NCBI GenBank assembly: GCA_964036155.1 | Contig: OZ038422.1 | Location: 68,223,201-68,287,200, forward strand | Source of the DNA: Diploscapter coronatus | Lineage: Eukaryota > Nematoda > Chromadorea > Rhabditida > Rhabditidae | DNA: 64,000 nt | Reading direction: 5' to 3' | In this document: positions 36,701-47,999 of the stretch, one piece after another | Position numbering within the stretch: position 1 is the first letter of the stretch | Layout: the number at the start of each line of letters is the position of its first letter | Program-made: the position numbers and the translations under genes | The notes under the pieces: generated by a model | What the model was told of the DNA's origin: nothing | The model's input: the letters and a program-made list of their open reading frames with translations, nothing else | The model's database searches: none

Positions 36701-39700
36701 AGAAAGCAATGAAGACATGCAGAGGGGTCAATGAGAAAATGAGCGAAATGAACTAATATGAAGATGAGAGGGAAATTATTCGAAGAACAAGGATATTTGC
36801 AAATAATGAAATGAAATGAAATACCTGAAAAATATTATTTCGTAGAAATATCTCACAAAACATTTTCTAGGGATGAATCTACATATTATTAAGAGGGGTA
36901 TCAATGCGGAAAAATGCTGACAGAGAAGAGAAATCTTGCAAAGCCAATCGGAATGCTGAGAGCATATGATCTGAAGGAATGCGAAAACGTCGATTGAAAT
37001 GGGCAAGCAATGGAGGGAGGGGATAAAAGGGAAGGGGGGCGGGGCCTCGACATAAAGAGCCTTCGAAAACTCAAATAAGCACATGTGAGGCAGAAGCCGA
37101 GGAGGGGATCGGCGGGAAAACTTTACAACAAAATCAGCCGCAGCCAAACGAGCGAGTCAGCTTCTGTCAGAGGGGGAAAGTAGAGAGGGGAATCGAGAGA
37201 GCACAGAGACGAAAGGCAAGACTCAACAAAAAGGGAAACGAATTGAGAAACGAGAAGGAATGGGGATGGAAAAAAGACGTCTAGAAAGGTAGTGTAATAG
37301 AGAAGGCAAGGCAGAAGACAGAAGCATGCTCGGGGGGCACATTCGCACTTCGAAAACAACCACCAGATTTCATCATCGCATATAGGCAGAAAATGCTTCA
37401 TATGGAAGGGCATACTGTAATAGAGAGGGGCGGGGATTATTCCTGACGTGAAAGGGAAAGGGGGAGAGAGAGAGAGGTGTACACTTGAATGAAAGGGATA
37501 CGATAAGTAAGGAAGGAGAGAAGAGGAGGGAGAAAGGGAGGAGCTTGGCCAAAAGAGGAGAGGCTGCTTATGGCAGTGATCGAGACTGATTGCTCGGATT
37601 GGCTCTGCTCAGTTATCTGACCGTGCCGTTGCAGTGCAGAGGCAGAGGCACTAGGCAAACCTCGGAACTGTCTCGATTTAGACAAACAAAATCAAGCTGC
37701 CAGGGAAAGAAGATAAGTGAAGGAGGGGAGTGAAGAGAGGAGAGAGGACCGGAATGGGAATCCAGGCAGAAGCTGAAACGATGATGAAAGGAAGCTGCTC
37801 GCGAAAGGATCACGCAGGCACACGGACGGTGCACTGCATTGAGGAGCGAAGCGAAATTGGACATTTTCGTGCGGATTCCGAGAAATCATTGAAGGTGATG
37901 TATGCTCATTGTGGAATTTTGACTAAAGTCGGAAATTATTCCGCTTTGACGGAAGAAATGACAAATTAAAGCTCACGTCTTTGTGCATTCCTAAAAAAAA
38001 CTTGTTATAGTAAATCCTTTAATAGAAACCGATGGGCCTCTAATTCAATCCTATGATTTTCTGGAAATAAAAACTCTCAAATCGCCATAACTCCTCATCT
38101 AATAAAAATAATAAAATGAAGTCAAAAGTAAATGCACCCTAAATTCAAAAACAATATAAAGTCAATAAGATGAGTTGAGTTAGGCAATGATAGTTCTGGC
38201 ATTTTGGACGTGGCTTCTATTGAAGGGGACTTCAATAAAAGGTTTTACGGTAAATTCTAGGGCTCCAAATTTTAGACACGACTGAATACCCGACCTGACC
38301 CAATTTGTAATCAGGTCGGACATCGGATTAAATCGGACCTCAAAATTGTTTGCACCCTAGTAAATTCTATTCGGAGAATATCAATTTTTAAAGATAAGAT
38401 ATGATAAATCTAGGCCTCAAAAGTTTCTACTTCATATGACTAGTATGTATTGCATATATTAAAATTTGAGAAATTAAAAGAATGGAAACCTTTAATCAAT
38501 CTTCATCTTTATGTGAATCTTGAACCAATTTCAAATTTCTTGATGTATGAAGATCAACTTGTACGAAAAATTATGGACGATTTTCATTGGCTAGTTAAAA
38601 ATTGTTTCTAATTTTAAGAATCGATTGACGAACTTATGAAATTTTGTATGATACATTTTGGCTGGGATTACTGTGGAGAGCGGAGTTATATTTGGCGAGA
38701 GTTTGAACAAGAGATTGGCAGTGGAAAAGGAAAAAGGAGGGGGGTAAGAAAGGGAAGGAAGCGAGTAGAGGAAAAGTCACGCGAAATTTAGAGGCAGCTG
38801 AAGGAAGAGCACTGTTAAAGTAGAACTCTTCAAGTAAGGAGGGAAGGACGGTACTTGTCTGGAAAGAGGAAAGGGAAAGGGAATTTGAAGGAAGGGAAGG
38901 AAAGAGCGCGTCACTAAGTAAAGCTATGGCAAAAGGCAAAAGGAAGCAGAAGAAGCAGCAGCAAGGAGACGAAACAAATAGAAAATCGAGAGGCTACGAA
39001 TGGAAGGGAATCTGCTATGGAAAACTCATCGACTCTGGCTGACTGACTGCTTTGCCTGACTCTGGCAAACACTCTTTCACCCCTTAGCTCTTTTTCATCT
39101 TTATCTGGAAACAAAGTTAGTGATTAGAAATCGGGACATAAACCTGCTTGGCATATGCTTTTACTACACACAGTGAACAGTAATCTGGGAAAATAAAACA
39201 TGTAGATGAAGATATGATTTTTTTTATCATAATATGCGAAATTAAATAGAGATCTCGTAATGTTCTCAGTTTAAAATCAAAACTTCATGTAAAGAAATCG
39301 ACAAGAAGGACCGCTATTCAATCTTGCACGAAATAAACGATACTTCAAGAAAACTCGATTAAAAATGTCTAAATAAAGGCTGATCTTCATAAGGATCTAA
39401 AAATAGACTGATCTGTTCTGAAGAGTTGGAGCATGAAAATTGAAAATGGGAAAAGGGGAGTGCAAATGGAGATGAAGTTTGCATGTGCCTCGTGAGGAGA
39501 AAGAATCTCTCCATAATGAGAGACTGCATAATGAAAGGAGCAGAAGAAGAGAAAAGAACAAACTGAGGGAAGGGGACGGTCTGAGAGAAGGGAAAAAGCC
39601 TTCTACACAAGGAAAGAGCAGCAGCAGGTTGCAGCATATGGAAATGAACTCCTCACCTGGGGCAAACAAACGAAGAAGAAGAAGAAGGAGCACAAAAGGA

Positions 39701-39920
39701 AGATCACGATTTGCAATCTGCACAATCTGCATACGAGCATGAGAACGAACACATGACATTTATGCACTACAAAGACTGATAGGGATGAACAGCAAATGAA
39801 ATCATGACAATTTTGTAGGGGTATAGTTAGAAATTCCAAAATTAAAACTCGAATTATGCGTTAGAAATTTTTGATCACTTTTTTCGACCCATCTGGCCGA
39901 GTTCCTAACTAACAGTCTTA
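33789..39920. other. Six-kb gene-free, purine-rich region upstream of SRF
   Basis: No gene recognised. The plus strand shows repeated G/A-rich blocks (about 34650-34930, 35640-35800, 37000-37560, 37690-37770, 38690-38960, 39430-39700) with few pyrimidines. Their complements produce long Ser/Leu/Phe/Pro open frames that are composition artefacts. There are short triplet repeats (CTG near 35593 and GAA near 35743). This may hold upstream regulatory elements or non-coding 5' exons of the SRF gene, but no motif decides this. Confidence 0.55.
35593..35617. repeat. CTG triplet repeat
   Basis: A run of about eight CTG units, followed 130 bp downstream by a GAA run of about six units (35743-35760). 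It lies in non-coding purine-rich DNA and is a simple repeat. Confidence 0.85.
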
Positions 39921-39924
39921 CGAA

Positions 39925-40019
39925 GGATGATCGTCAGAAATCCTTTGCGACCTACCCCCTTATAGTTTATTTTCGTCTGACGAAATACTCCCTAGGTCTG
40001 TTTTGAAATAAAATATTTA
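39925..40019 (+). repeat. Dispersed repeat copy, left of F-box/Kelch gene 1
   Basis: This 95-bp unit reads GATCGTCAGAAATCCTTTGC, then GACCTACCCCCTTATAGTTT, TTTCGTCTGACGAAA (a small hairpin) and CCTAGGTCTGTTTTGAAATA. It matches 41975-42069 in the same orientation with few differences, so the two copies bracket the first F-box/Kelch gene. A third, diverged copy is at 7.4-7.6 kb. Confidence 0.8.
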
Positions 40020-40156
40020 TTTCAACTACAATTACCCCTCATCATTACTGGATGTCTTCGAGAGCTGTCTGTATCATGTGCATTGAAATTAAATTATTAC
40101 TTCACATTTATTGAATAAAATTTCTATATGAAATCTGAGATTATTATAATCAAAGT

Positions 40157-41438
40157 TTATTTTATGTCAACTTTTCCAACTTTACGCCATTTATTCGTTT
40201 GTGGATCGTATTCCTCGATTGAATCACAAAAGTTTTCCATATAATATTTTTGAAATCTAAGTTAACAAATATTTCGTATAAAGATATGAAAAATCGCAGC
40301 TCACCCTCCGATTGCATACAATTTTCCATTCGCAGCAACAAGTGAATGATTATATCTTGCATAATTCATATAAGCGATTTGAGAAATTCGACTGCTAACT
40401 GGAGCTGAGGGGTCGAAGCACAGGCAGGATTTCAAATCATTACCATTACTAAATATATAATGATACATTATTTATCATAGAAAATTAATGACTTCCATCT
40501 TCCTCCGGTTATGTAAATTTTTCCATTTAACGATGCAACTCCGAAAGAATTTTGTATTTCTGGAATCTTTCCGATTTCAATCCATTCCCGTTCATTGTCC
40601 GATAGTCGATATATCTTTCTGCTACTCCATCCACCAATAACTGAATATCCATAATTACAATAATGAATATGCTATAATGTGACCGTATAAAATCTCATCG
40701 CATGTTATTGTTTGAGCTTCATTAATTGGAAGAGGAAATGTAGGTCCTGTTTGCCATTTTCCATCTATTAAAACCTGAGTAAATTATTTCATGAATTTCC
40801 ATTCGATCTTCTTACATCAATGTGATTCGTATATTTCTTTGCTTCAGAATCCCATCCACCCAAATAATATAATTTGCCTTTGAAATAAGCCACCGATGCA
40901 AAATCACGCCATTCAGGAGGATCTGGACCTGTAAAATTCTTTGAATCGATCGTTCACGGATTTGTTAATAAGACCTATTGAAATTTTCCCAGTATTCAAA
41001 TCATATATTTCAAATACTTCATCATCTACGCTGTCGATTGCAAAAATCTGAAGTCTAAGAAATTATTCAAAATAACGAACATAAAAATTAACTTTATCCT
41101 GTGTAATTGCTACTTGATATGGCACATACCAATTGTAGCATTTTGCAACCTCTTCTACTGAGTAGGCATATGGATTGAACATACATATTCCTCCTTCATG
41201 TTCACCATTATATCGATAATAAACTAAATTATTACGAATCGTTTCAAAGTCTCTTACTTAGCTTTCGACATAAATTCTTACGATAGAATAAAATTCTCTT
41301 CTTAAGCACTATCGGCAGATGTTTCCTGATTATTTGCATCATTCTTTTGTTAGTCCAGGCCAATTGTCTCAGATCTTTGAATTCGACGGGATATTGGCAA
41401 ATCAACAATATAATTTCGACTGGTAAATTGGCTAACAT
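40157..41438 (-). CDS. F-box / Kelch-repeat protein, copy 1 (SCF substrate adaptor)
   Basis: F-box proteins bind Skp1 in SCF ubiquitin ligases; the Kelch propeller selects substrates. Exon 1 carries the F-box (MLANLPVEIILLICQYPVEF, DLRQLAWTNKRMMQIIRKHL). Later exons carry Kelch blades: GKLYYLGGWDSE, NGKIYITGGR and NGKLYAIGG, with EEYDPQTNKWRKVGKVDIK at the end and a TAA at 40157-40159. All splice sites I checked are canonical (for example donor C|GTAAGA after RILFY and acceptor TTCAG before IFAIDS). The protein has about 340 residues. It is a tandem paralogue of the gene at 46.7-48.0 kb; the repeated DNA runs from about 40028 to 41632. Lineage-specific expansion of F-box genes is common in nematodes; the substrate is unknown. 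Confidence 0.85.
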
Positions 41439-42412
41439 CTTTGTTAAGAGACCTAAACAATCAGCATGGTATTATTTCAAAATGGAAATAGTAGAAGAGT
41501 ATTGATTGAATGAGAAAGTCTGCAATTAATGAGTTTGAAATTGATTGTTGAAGAAAGGAGAATGAAACTACTAAATTAATATTTTACATTTTTATCAGAC
41601 TAAGTCGATTCCTAAACACGGCTTATCATTTAAAAATCCTAAACTTGAAGATGCATGCTGAAATAAAACTATCTTTGTATTTACTTATCGATTATAAACG
41701 ACGCAAATAAACACCCTGTATCACCAAGTATTTGCTATGATTACTAACGTTATACTTCTATTGCTGTTGAAGATCTGTTGAATTTCAAAATGAATTATTT
41801 GGAGCATTGGAGATTGTTCATAGCGTTCATTCGCATTCATGATACATAGCCTGATAACAACCGAGTTATTGAAATTTGAGTTTTTTTTTTCGATATTTAG
41901 TTAATTGAAAATGGATTTATAAGATAACCGACAGAAGTAACTAGTCTTTTTTGGACCGAAAACAGTCCTATGGAGGACGATCATCAGAAATTCTTTGCGA
42001 CCTACCTCCTTATAGTTTATTTTCGTCTGACGAAAGTACTCCTTAGGTCTGTTTTGAAATAAAATATTTCGGTAAAAAATGGCTTTAGGCTCTTCAAAAA
42101 CTCGATTTATAGGTTTTTTTCCTGTTTGCATAACATTTGACGCGCATTTGAGGACTTTTTTCGCACTCCAATAAGTAAATCGATATCACCACGTGAAAGA
42201 GCGGTATCGAATTGTATAGTAGGTATCGATAAATTATTAAAAACAAGAATAAAAAAAGAAAAATTAGCAATAATCGGAGGGCTATCAACTATGGACAATA
42301 CTGAATCAATGTAAAGGGGCGGGGCTTGGCGGTCCCTAACTATATTGTTGTTTATAAAATCTCCTTATAAAAAGAAGTCATTGATCTTAAGTGAAAATTT
42401 ATTGAAATCTAG
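41439..42412. other. Intergenic region with repeat copy
   Basis: AT-rich spacer between F-box/Kelch gene 1 and the orphan receptor exon. Its first 195 bp still match the flank of Kelch copy 2. It also carries the second 95-bp repeat copy at 41975-42069. No coding exon recognised. Confidence 0.6.
41975..42069 (+). repeat. Dispersed repeat copy, right of F-box/Kelch gene 1
   Basis: Direct repeat of 39925-40019: ATCATCAGAAATTCTTTGCG, CCTACCTCCTTATAGTTTAT, then TTTCGTCTGACGAAA and TAGGTCTGTTTTGAAATAAA. A partial relative (AAATAGTCCTGCGACCTAAC) occurs near 44207. Confidence 0.8.
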
Positions 42413-42556
42413 AGATTAGATATTCAGAATCGTGAGAAATCAAAACATAAAGTTGATGTTGTAGTAAAGACACTGACTCGGAAAGACGACAAGAACCAAA
42501 TTCAAAGGAATAAAATATACAATATTGCCTTCCCCAATAACAATTTCAAATCATAA
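42413..42556 (+). pseudogene. Orphan last exon of a serpentine-receptor paralogue
   Basis: This 144-bp segment follows a TCTAG acceptor and reads RLDIQNREKSKHKVDVVVKT, then LTRKDDKNQIQRNKIYNIAF to a TAA. It is clearly paralogous to the final exon of the receptor downstream (45664-45807, RLEVQNREKSKTKNITVKTL...). No matching upstream exons are visible between it and the F-box gene. It is most simply the surviving 3' end of a truncated duplicate receptor. The frame is still open, so the loss may be recent. Confidence 0.7.
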
Positions 42557-42889
42557 AAAATTCTGTCTCATTGTTCGTATTTACGTTTGTTCGATTTTTC
42601 CTTTCATAAAATAGACATCTTGATATTATTTTTTAGATAAATTTAGAACTGAGATTGTCGAGGCAAATTCTATGATAGATTCTTAGAAAAAAAATCACCT
42701 GATATAAATTGAAATTCACAACAAAAAATCTCAATTTCTTCCTTGGTAACCGAATATTTTTTGTTTAATTTCGCAATAGAACTTCGCTGTTAGAAACTTC
42801 TTATTAAAAATATTGATTCTACTATCAAAATAACGAGTTCGAATTAAAATCGCTAAACTTTCTTTGATTTTATATAGTTCGATATAATA

Positions 42890-45807
42890 ATGTATATTTG
42901 CCTAACCAAATATATCAATTCCAATGTGGAGAAACATCTTAATCAAATTGGCTTTAGCGTGGAAGTCTGCGAGAGTATATTCAACATTTTTCACTTAAAT
43001 CATTAGAAAAGAATTTTGCACATTAGTGACATATTATAAATATAATAATATCAATTTTAAGTTAATGAATTTTGCAAAATATTCGAAACTAAAATTTTAT
43101 GTATGAATTCTATATAGATAGAATTTTCCTAGGTTTTGCCGAATCCACTACACATTATGGTGCATTTTTCACTTTACTTATACATTATCCACTCCGTAAG
43201 TAAGGTATTTCGTATCTGAAAATCTTTCTTTTAATTATTAGTTATTTTTTGTTTATTAAATTCAACATATGTATATTTTAGCAAGGCAAGGTATTAATGT
43301 TAACGCATATGCAGAACTCTTTTGGATAAATTTATTACGATTAATTCTACTCATACTTGGAATACGAACGATTACGATATTAATGAAGAAATTGACAAAA
43401 TTTTCCACGTTTGAAAAACAGTTGCTATCGCTATTGATATTGAAATGTGTCCATACGTTAATTGGCATCACTGCTGTGAGTTGATTATTTCAGGAATAAC
43501 TCTGTATAGTTTAGAGATATTATGAGCGTTATCTAGCCCTGAAATCTGCGTGTTGTGGATGCAATACTGATGCAGTGGTAAACATTACTTTTTCTATATA
43601 CATAAGTCATTGATCTAAATCAATTGGATTTGAGCTATTTTTTTGATGATATGTTCATGATTGAGGTAATCAAATCATGCAATATTTATCTCATAAGTCT
43701 TTTGTAATACAGAAAGGTATGAAAAGTTTGAGCCTGATTCCATTTGATTTAGTAGGATTTTTAATCCCTTTCCTGATCACGATCCACTCAAGTGATCAAA
43801 TGAGAGACTTTAATTCGGAAACCCTTTTTTACTTGATTCCCTGGTTCCACTTACAGAAAAAAAAACACGCCGACTTCCAAAGCGTGTTTATTTCATGTTG
43901 AAAGAAGTGGTAATGAGATGAGTTTGAGATCAAATGAGAAATGAGATTTTTGGGGAATGCTAATTTTGTGAATAGGAAATTCTGCCCCTACAGTAATTAA
44001 AAAAGTATTATTACTTGATCCCTAACTTTGTTCTGCTCATTTATTGGTATATTTCATATTGTTCAGATTTATGGACTCATAATTCTATCATTGGAATCGA
44101 TGATTGGAAATTTGATCAAATTTGTATCCTGTGCAATGGCAATTCAACGAGCGAGGGCATTTTCTGAGTATGAATACAAATTCAGATTTAGGGAGAATTT
44201 AAGATAAAATAGTCCTGCGACCTAACCCCATAAGATTTTCAAAATTTTTTTTTCTCTCTAGCTTGAAATTTTCAACAAATACTCCGGGAAGAATTTTGAA
44301 GTCATAATTACGATTTTCCCTCGTCTATTTTTGAGTATGACTCAAATTCTTCCTAGATCTGCATAAATTTCATTCATCTTTCAAAAACTATTTCAGTAAA
44401 CCAAGCTATCGAATCACAAGTCTCAACAAATGCATATTCGTTGCTTCAATAATAATTATTACGCTCATTTATTGCTTTATGGATGCAAAAACCTTTTATC
44501 ACATCATATTTGTTGGTAATGGGCCATATAAGAGTCGTCGAAAAGACTTGAATAATCTGAAGCATCAAGTGCATCAATTAGGTGCAAAACTACAGGAGGA
44601 TGATTATTTAAATTTTTTGATGTTCAATGTTTTATCCGAATCTATGAATGGCTATGTAAGAAGATCCATATTAGGGATGTTCAACATTTTAATCATTAAA
44701 ATTTCGAAATCAAAATTGGAATTCCAAAACCCCAGAAGTTAAGATTTTTCGTAACCGGAATTCAGAATATCCCTGACGAATATGACGTTTTGAATTATAC
44801 TTTCAACCAGGATGAATATAATTCCACATTCAGCATAATTATGTTCAACGTCCGACAATCGCCATAATAAATGGAATATTAATTCCGATTTTAATCTGGA
44901 GTACCGTTTATCTATTGAAGAAGCTCAAGCGACAGTATAGCAAAATGTCGAGGGATCTAAGGAAAAGTGAAAATGGTTTGAGTCGACGGCTGATAGCTCA
45001 TGTAGAAAATTAGCATGAAATATTTTTTATGAATGATGGATATTGTTTCAGACAATTGTTGAAATAGTCACCTATTGTGCTGGAATATTTATTTACCTGC
45101 CTTTGAATATCATAAATGAAGATGTTTTTCGTGTAAGAATATTCATAAAAGACAAAATGAGAACCACAAGACGATCATGATGCGAGACATGACGAAATCG
45201 TAGCGGAAGGCAATTAATAAAAGTAGTAAACAAAAAATTCAATAGTTTTTGTTTACTACTTACTACCCCGTTTTCCCACAAATTACAACTTTTTTCTATT
45301 TTCTCTGTACTCTCTCATTCATAAATCTCTCTCTCGAAAAGTTGCAAATTGTGTGAAAATGGGAGTACCTATTAATTACTACTCTTATTAGTTGCCGTAA
45401 GGAAATAGATACTTCCCTGATTTCACGCACCCTATTTTGCTCAAGTCTCGCATCATGATGCCGCAAGGTTTCCATATAGCCCTTCAAAGTTAAATATGCT
45501 TTAAAATGAATTCAGAGATACGTAATCAAGATTGCAGTGCTTGGCCCACAAATTCAGTTTTTGACATTATATCTCCTTACTAGAAGTGCAATTAAGGTCG
45601 AATAGTAACATTTTTTTTAAAATAATTATAATATTTATCTATACAGTTCCTATTGAATTTTAGCGCTTAGAAGTTCAAAATCGTGAAAAATCAAAGACGA
45701 AAAATATCACGGTGAAGACTTTGGCACGAAAACCAGACAAAAATCAAATCCAGAGAAATAAAATCTATAACATCGCGATTCCGAATAACGATAATCATAC
45801 TGTCTGA
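42890..45807 (+). CDS. Serpentine (7TM) chemoreceptor-like protein
   Basis: Nine exons join in phase to about 385 residues. From the N-terminus: MYICLTKYINSNVEKH, FAESTTHYGAFFTLLIH, a membrane segment ELFWINLLRLILLILGIRTI, another KQLLSLLILKCVHTLIGITA, then a short exon RYYERYLALKSACCGC. The ERYLA motif resembles the post-TM3 motif of nematode serpentine receptors. Further hydrophobic segments are IYGLIILSLESMIGNLIKFV, KCIFVASIIIITLIYCFM, AIINGILIPILIWSTVYLL and VEIVTYCAGIFIYLPLNII. The basic tail ends at a TGA (45805-45807). I infer a nematode chemoreceptor, perhaps Sra/Sre-like, but cannot assign the family. The last intron holds a fold-back element. An orphan copy of the last exon lies 330 bp upstream of the start. 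Confidence 0.7.
45174..45459. mobile_element. 286-bp fold-back element (MITE-like) in the receptor's last intron
   Basis: The termini are perfect 15-bp inverted repeats, ATCATGATGCGAGAC at 45174-45188 and its complement at 45445-45459. Inner segments also pair: GGCAATTAATAAAAGTAGTA with a complement near 45370-45395, and CCGTTTTCCCACAAATTACA with a complement near 45338-45364. The left arm contains its own perfect hairpin, AGTAGTAAACAAAAA (45222-45236) against 45246-45260. No coding capacity. No clear target duplication was found. Confidence 0.65.
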
Positions 45808-46719
45808 TAGATGGATCAATTTAACATTACTTATTTCTTTCGCCTAATAACTTCACGGGTATTTTGAGTTTACTATTCTCCTTCGATTTTTTTATGTTCA
45901 AATTTGTCTATTTTAAGTTTCTCTTTAATTTTTAGTGACGTTTTTGATCCCAAGAAGTACATATTTTTGCAGGTGAACTTATGTTGGTTAATTTTGAGAA
46001 AGTTATTTCCATAAAAAGGCTAAATATCGACACTAAATTTCATATCCACCATGTCACAAATTGAAATGATAACATTCTCTTAATATAAAATACACACAAA
46101 ATGAAGGTGCATTTGCGCCCGCATAAACCAAAATATGAAAACGTAAACTAAAGTGAATATCAGTAAAAAACCAAAGTTTTAGAAAAACGGGTATAAACAG
46201 GGGTCTGCAAACAGGGCTGATTTTCACATATTGTTCCGTTTTTCACGCTGGTTCTCATGGTACTATCCGTTTTTTTTTTTTTTTTTTTCAAAAAACGCAA
46301 GTGGGCGGAGTTATATTATTTGTAGTTTTTCATAGGCTATCCAATTCTGAAAACCCCGTTCGATTTGGCCCACAAATAAGAAAGTTATGATTTTTTTCCC
46401 AAGGCCGGGTCTGTAAAAATGTTAGGTTACCGTAATCCGCTACAGTAATCGATTTTCGGAAAACGGTTATCATCATGAAAATCAGCGTGAAAAACTGAAA
46501 AATATGTGTGAAAATCAACTAAATCGACGGACCCCTGTTCCGCATCCTCTCCTTATGACTTTGATTTTTCCTGACATCCACTCTTAAGTGACAATTACCC
46601 CTCATCATTACTGGATGTCTTCGAGAGTTGTCTGTATCATGTCATTGAAATTAAATTATTATTTCACATTTTATTGAATAATATTTCTGTATGAAATCTG
46701 AGGTTATTATAATCTAGCT
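45808..46719. other. Spacer between the receptor and F-box/Kelch gene 2, with a palindromic repeat
   Basis: About 900 bp without a gene. It contains a long poly-T tract near 46270-46290 and an inverted-repeat element at about 46190-46540. The right end (from about 46593, CAATTACCCCTCATCATTAC) belongs to the duplicated F-box/Kelch unit. Confidence 0.6.
46190..46540. repeat. Palindromic repeat element (about 350 bp), second copy of one arm at 48.2 kb
   Basis: The left arm (GGGCTGATTTTCACATATTG ... TTTTTCACGCTGGTTCTCAT, about 46197-46259) is matched by the reverse complement of about 46474-46539. A direct copy of the left arm occurs at about 48229-48300 (GGGCTGATTTTCACATATTT). It looks like a fold-back repeat family flanking F-box/Kelch gene 2. 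Confidence 0.6.
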
Positions 46720-47999
46720 TTATTTTATGCTAATTTCTCCGACTTCACGCCATTTATTCGTTTGTGGATCGTATTCCTCGATTGAATTGCAAAGATTTTC
46801 CCATGAAAATGAATCTTTTTGATATCTAAGTTAATGAATATTTCGTATAAATAGATGCAAAATCTCAGCTCACCCTCCGATTGCAAACAATTTTCCATTC
46901 GCAGCAACAAGTGAATGATTATATCTCGCATCATTCATATTAGCAATTCGAGAAATTCGACTGCCAGCTGGAGCTGAGGGGTCAAAGTACAGACAGGATT
47001 TCAAATCATCACCATTACTAAATATATATAATGATGCATTATTTATCATACAAAATTAACGACTTTCGTCCTCCAGCTATGTAAATTTTCCCATTTAACG
47101 ATGCAATTCGGGAAAACAATCGTCTTTCTGGAATCTCAGTCTCTCCGATTTCAATCCATTCCTGTTCATCATCTGATAATCGATATATCTTATTATTATT
47201 ATTAAGTCCATCAATAACTGAATATCCACAATTACAATAATGAACATACTATAATGTAACCGTATAAAATTCCATCGCATCTTATTGTTTGAGCACAACT
47301 AATTGGAAGAGGGAAAGCAGGCCCTGTTTCCCATTTTCCATCTATTAAAACCTGAATGAAATATTTCATGGACTTTCATTCGATCTTCTTACATCAACTC
47401 GATTCGTATCTTTTCCTGTTTTAGGGTCCGTTCCACCCAAATAATATAATTTGTCTTTGAAATAAACTACAGATGCCCATTTACGCCATTCAGGAGGGTC
47501 TGGTCCTGCAAAGAATGCAATAAAATTAAACCAGCCTATCGACTTTGTAATGCTACCTCTAGTGATCTCTCGAGCATCCCGATTAAAAATTTCAAATAAT
47601 TGTTCTTTACGGTTCAATGCAAAAATCGAAAATAATAAAATTAGAAATGACAAATCAAATAGTCTACCTTATCTTTTGTAGTTGCTACTTCGTGTGATCG
47701 TAAATAATTGGTAAATTTAACTATGTAGTCAACAGAAACATTATGCGAATCAAACAGACAAATTCTTCCTTCTCTAACATCGTTGTTTGTATGAGACACT
47801 AAATATTAAAATTAATTTTCAGTCATAAAAGGAATATTTTCTTACGATAGAATAAAATTCTCCTCTCGAGCGCTGTCGGCAGATATTTCTTGATTATTTG
47901 CATCATTCGCTTGTTAGTCCAGGCCAATTGTCCCAGGTCTTTGAATTCGGGATATTCGCAGATCAGCAATATAAGTTCGACTGGTAAATTGGCTAACAT
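46720..47999 (-). pseudogene. F-box / Kelch-repeat protein, copy 2, possibly disrupted
   Basis: This is a paralogue of the 40.1-41.4 kb gene with the same exon order: F-box exon MLANLPVELILLICEYPEFK, Kelch parts KDKLYYLGGTDPKTG, NGKIYIAGGR and the end WREVGEISIK with a TAA at 46720-46722. Exon 2 (SHTNNDVREGRICLFDSHNV) has diverged much more than the F-box. The acceptor expected before exon 3 (IFALNRKEQLFEIF) reads TTTTCG instead of TTCAG (at 47627-47628), and no AG lies close upstream. Splicing must therefore use another site, or the gene is dying. The frames of the other exons remain open. I call it a probable pseudogene; an unusual functional gene is the alternative. Confidence 0.6.

Noticed and set aside
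36776..37413. Several minus-strand frames of 96-123 codons rich in Phe, Leu, Ser and Pro
   Set aside because: They are translations of the polypurine plus strand, where stops are rare on the opposite strand. Overlapping frames all stay open together, the mark of composition rather than coding.
39359..39839. Overlapping minus-strand frames (up to 120 codons)
   Set aside because: Same polypyrimidine artefact, with low-complexity Ser/Leu/Phe content in every frame.
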